64,000 bases of DNA from Lepiota brunneoincarnata. Lineage: Eukaryota; Basidiomycota; Agaricomycetes; Agaricales; Agaricaceae. A program made the translations under genes and the position numbers. Location: the NCBI GenBank assembly GCA_023014365.1, contig JAEBUN010000042.1:186001-250000 (forward strand). The letters are read 5' to 3'. How positions within the stretch are numbered: the stretch's first letter is position 1; each line of letters starts with the position of its first letter. Below the pieces are notes generated by a model. That model saw only the letters and a list, made by a program, of their open reading frames with translations. It did no database searches and was not told the origin of the DNA. Shown one piece after another: positions 63,024 to 64,000 of this stretch.

Positions 63024-63027
63024 CATA
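63022..63027. other. TACATA mariner-type footprint at the second inversion breakpoint
   Basis: The bases TA-CA-TA join the copia LTR (GTGC|TA) to gypsy-B pol (TA|ACACC). CA equals the first two bases of the mariner tip (CAGTG). Tc1/mariner excision usually leaves 2-3 bases of the element tip between two TA. Confidence 0.8.
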
Positions 63028-63293
63028 ACACCATACCCGCCCGATCGGATCCGCCGCCCGCGCCAGTTTCCATTGACGGTGAACCAGAATACGAGATTGC
63101 CCGCATCGTCGACTCTAAGATCGATCGGCGCCGCGCGTGCAAGCTCCTCTATAAAGTCATCTGGTTAGGTTACGAAGACACTGAAGAAGAGTCCTCGTGG
63201 TTGCCAGCCACCGAGCTTGAACATGCTATAGATCTCGTAGAGGTTTTTCATTCCTCTTACCCTGCAAAGCCTGGTCCTCTTCACTCACTTTGA
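63026..63293 (+). pseudogene. gypsy-B pol C terminus (chromodomain), separated fragment
   Basis: The frame NTIPARSDPPPAPVSIDGEP leads into the chromodomain EYEIARIVDSKIDRRRACKL ... VIWLGYEDTEEESSW and stops at 63293. By the inversion model it continues the frame that ends at 40666. Differences from the gypsy-A chromodomain (NLK to DSK, AFHS to VFHS) fit its assignment to gypsy-B rather than gypsy-A. Confidence 0.9.
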
Positions 63294-63362
63294 GTTACTG
63301 ACCACACATCACACCAAGAAACAACCATGTATTAAACAAACCCAAAAAACAACCCCGTACAA

Positions 63363-64000
63363 CTACCTATCGGTGTCGTCTCCAGAGAGCCCGGGCGACC
63401 CATTCACTTCTTCCATCAAATCCTGCACCTCCTCCTCCGAAGCGGGCCCGACACTCCCCTCCGAACCCTCCGTCTCCGAAAAATTTCCACTCAACCAATT
63501 TCCGTCCACCTGAGCCTCCCAACGCCGTAGTTGCTCGTAGCGGCCAGCAAGCGACCCCATCTTGTCGACCTTTTCCCCCAACCGAGCGATGGACCGCTCA
63601 ATTCGCACCTCCAGGATGTAGATTTTCTTGACGGTCTCCTGGTGCCTTTCTTCGATGAGCCGTTTCAACTCTACAAGGTCCATCAATTGGCATCCATCAT
63701 AATACAGGATTCCTTACTCACCTTCGAATTGCTGGCCCAACAAACCACCGGCCCCGCTCGGCTCCGTCTCCTCTTGACCCCCGCACCGTTTTTTCATTTT
63801 GCTGCACCGACGGCAACTCCTGGTGTTACTAAGAAACTATCAGTATGTAGTCCGGAAATCCTCCAAAATGACTTACCCGCCGGCCACCTCACATGGGACC
63901 CCGTCTCGCTGGCACCTCCAGCAGGGATTCTCGCCCCCGAATATGTGCACATTGCCCTGTCGCAGGGCCGCCCTCGCCTTTGCCTTCCCCTTACCCTTAC
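63363..64000 (-). CDS. Antisense three-exon Zn2Cys6-type gene of gypsy-B, cut by the window edge
   Basis: Exon 3 63363-63670, intron 63671-63721 (51 nt, GTGAGT..TAG), exon 2 63722-63819 (98 nt, same length as in gypsy-A), intron 63820-63876 (57 nt, GTAAGT..CAG), exon 1 from 63877 beyond 64000. The cysteine cluster CWRCQRDGVPC plus SCRRCSKMKKRC keeps CX2CX6CX6CX2CX6C. The C-terminal helix and acidic tail are conserved, with several indels (for example in the MEESEESE region) that keep the frame. Splice sites, cysteines and frame are kept in both diverged copies, which argues for selection. Confidence 0.75.

Noticed and set aside
53816..64000. A single gypsy element interrupted by a complete copia element
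   Set aside because: The copia 3' LTR is only 36 bp, no AGTCA follows it, and about 1 kb of integrase is missing. The missing parts are at 37277-39056 on the other strand.

Overview
This window looks like transposon-rich heterochromatin of a mushroom-forming basidiomycete (Agaricomycete). The evidence is chromodomain Ty3/gypsy elements, Tad/I-like LINEs whose ORF2 carries APE endonuclease, reverse transcriptase (RT) and RNase H, a BED-zinc-finger hAT remnant, a Tc1/mariner element, and introns of 51-57 nt with GTAAGT or GTGAGT donors. I cannot name the species. I see no convincing intact host gene. Nearly every base belongs to a mobile element nested in another, and target-site duplications (TSDs) allow much of the order of insertion to be read.

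Left part, 1-35 kb. A gypsy LTR (1-591) cuts a hAT-like gene (592-1265). Then come many copies of two related LINE families. Family A ends in ATAAATTGGAGATTTA(A)n: copies A1 1754-7143, A2 2980-4996, A3 9209-12726, A4 15724-16357, A5 16681-17301, A6 17319-20487, A7 20847-29075, A8 30733-33322. Family B ends in ATAAATTGTTGATTT(A)n: copies B1 7144-13237, B2/B3 13238-15710, B4 29076-34085. A1 contains element X (2752-6270), a retroposon with no RT that has a LINE-like tail, its own ORF and a perfect 16-bp TSD. A tRNA-derived SINE of about 1.1 kb (34086-35152) sits in an old copia element (copia-2).

Right part, 35-64 kb. There are two chromoviral gypsy elements (gypsy-A and gypsy-B), an intact copia element (copia-1), a Tc1/mariner element and LINE copies A9-A11. 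The pieces do not read as ordinary nesting. gypsy-A has its 3' half at 35362-38721 on the minus strand and its 5' half at 53816-58261 on the plus strand. gypsy-B has its 5' part at 40666-46321 on the minus strand and its 3' part from 63026 on the plus strand. Undoing one inversion, bounded by the mariner (39057-40663) and a TACATA footprint (63022-63027), restores everything. It rejoins both gypsy elements, the 369-bp 3' LTR of copia-1, a 5-bp copia-1 TSD (AGTCA), a 5-bp gypsy-A TSD (CATCC) and the copia-2 reading frame. I regard this mariner-associated inversion of about 22-24 kb as very well supported by the sequence alone.

How the genes work. The gypsy family encodes gag, then protease-RT-RNase H-integrase-chromodomain in the -1 frame. 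It carries an apparent Tf1-like self-priming site: the first 11 nt of the predicted transcript match the primer-binding site. Between pol and the 3' LTR, on the opposite strand, both copies carry a three-exon gene whose splicing assembles a canonical Zn2Cys6 cluster, with its own TATA box. The LINEs encode an ORF1 with CCHC knuckles overlapping ORF2 by ATGA. Families A and B, element X and the SINE share a 3' terminal tail, suggesting one retrotransposition machinery serves all of them. Most RT copies are dead, often through CpG-to-CpA changes at the catalytic Asp-Asp codons. Copia-1 is intact and its LTRs appear identical, so it and the inversion are young.
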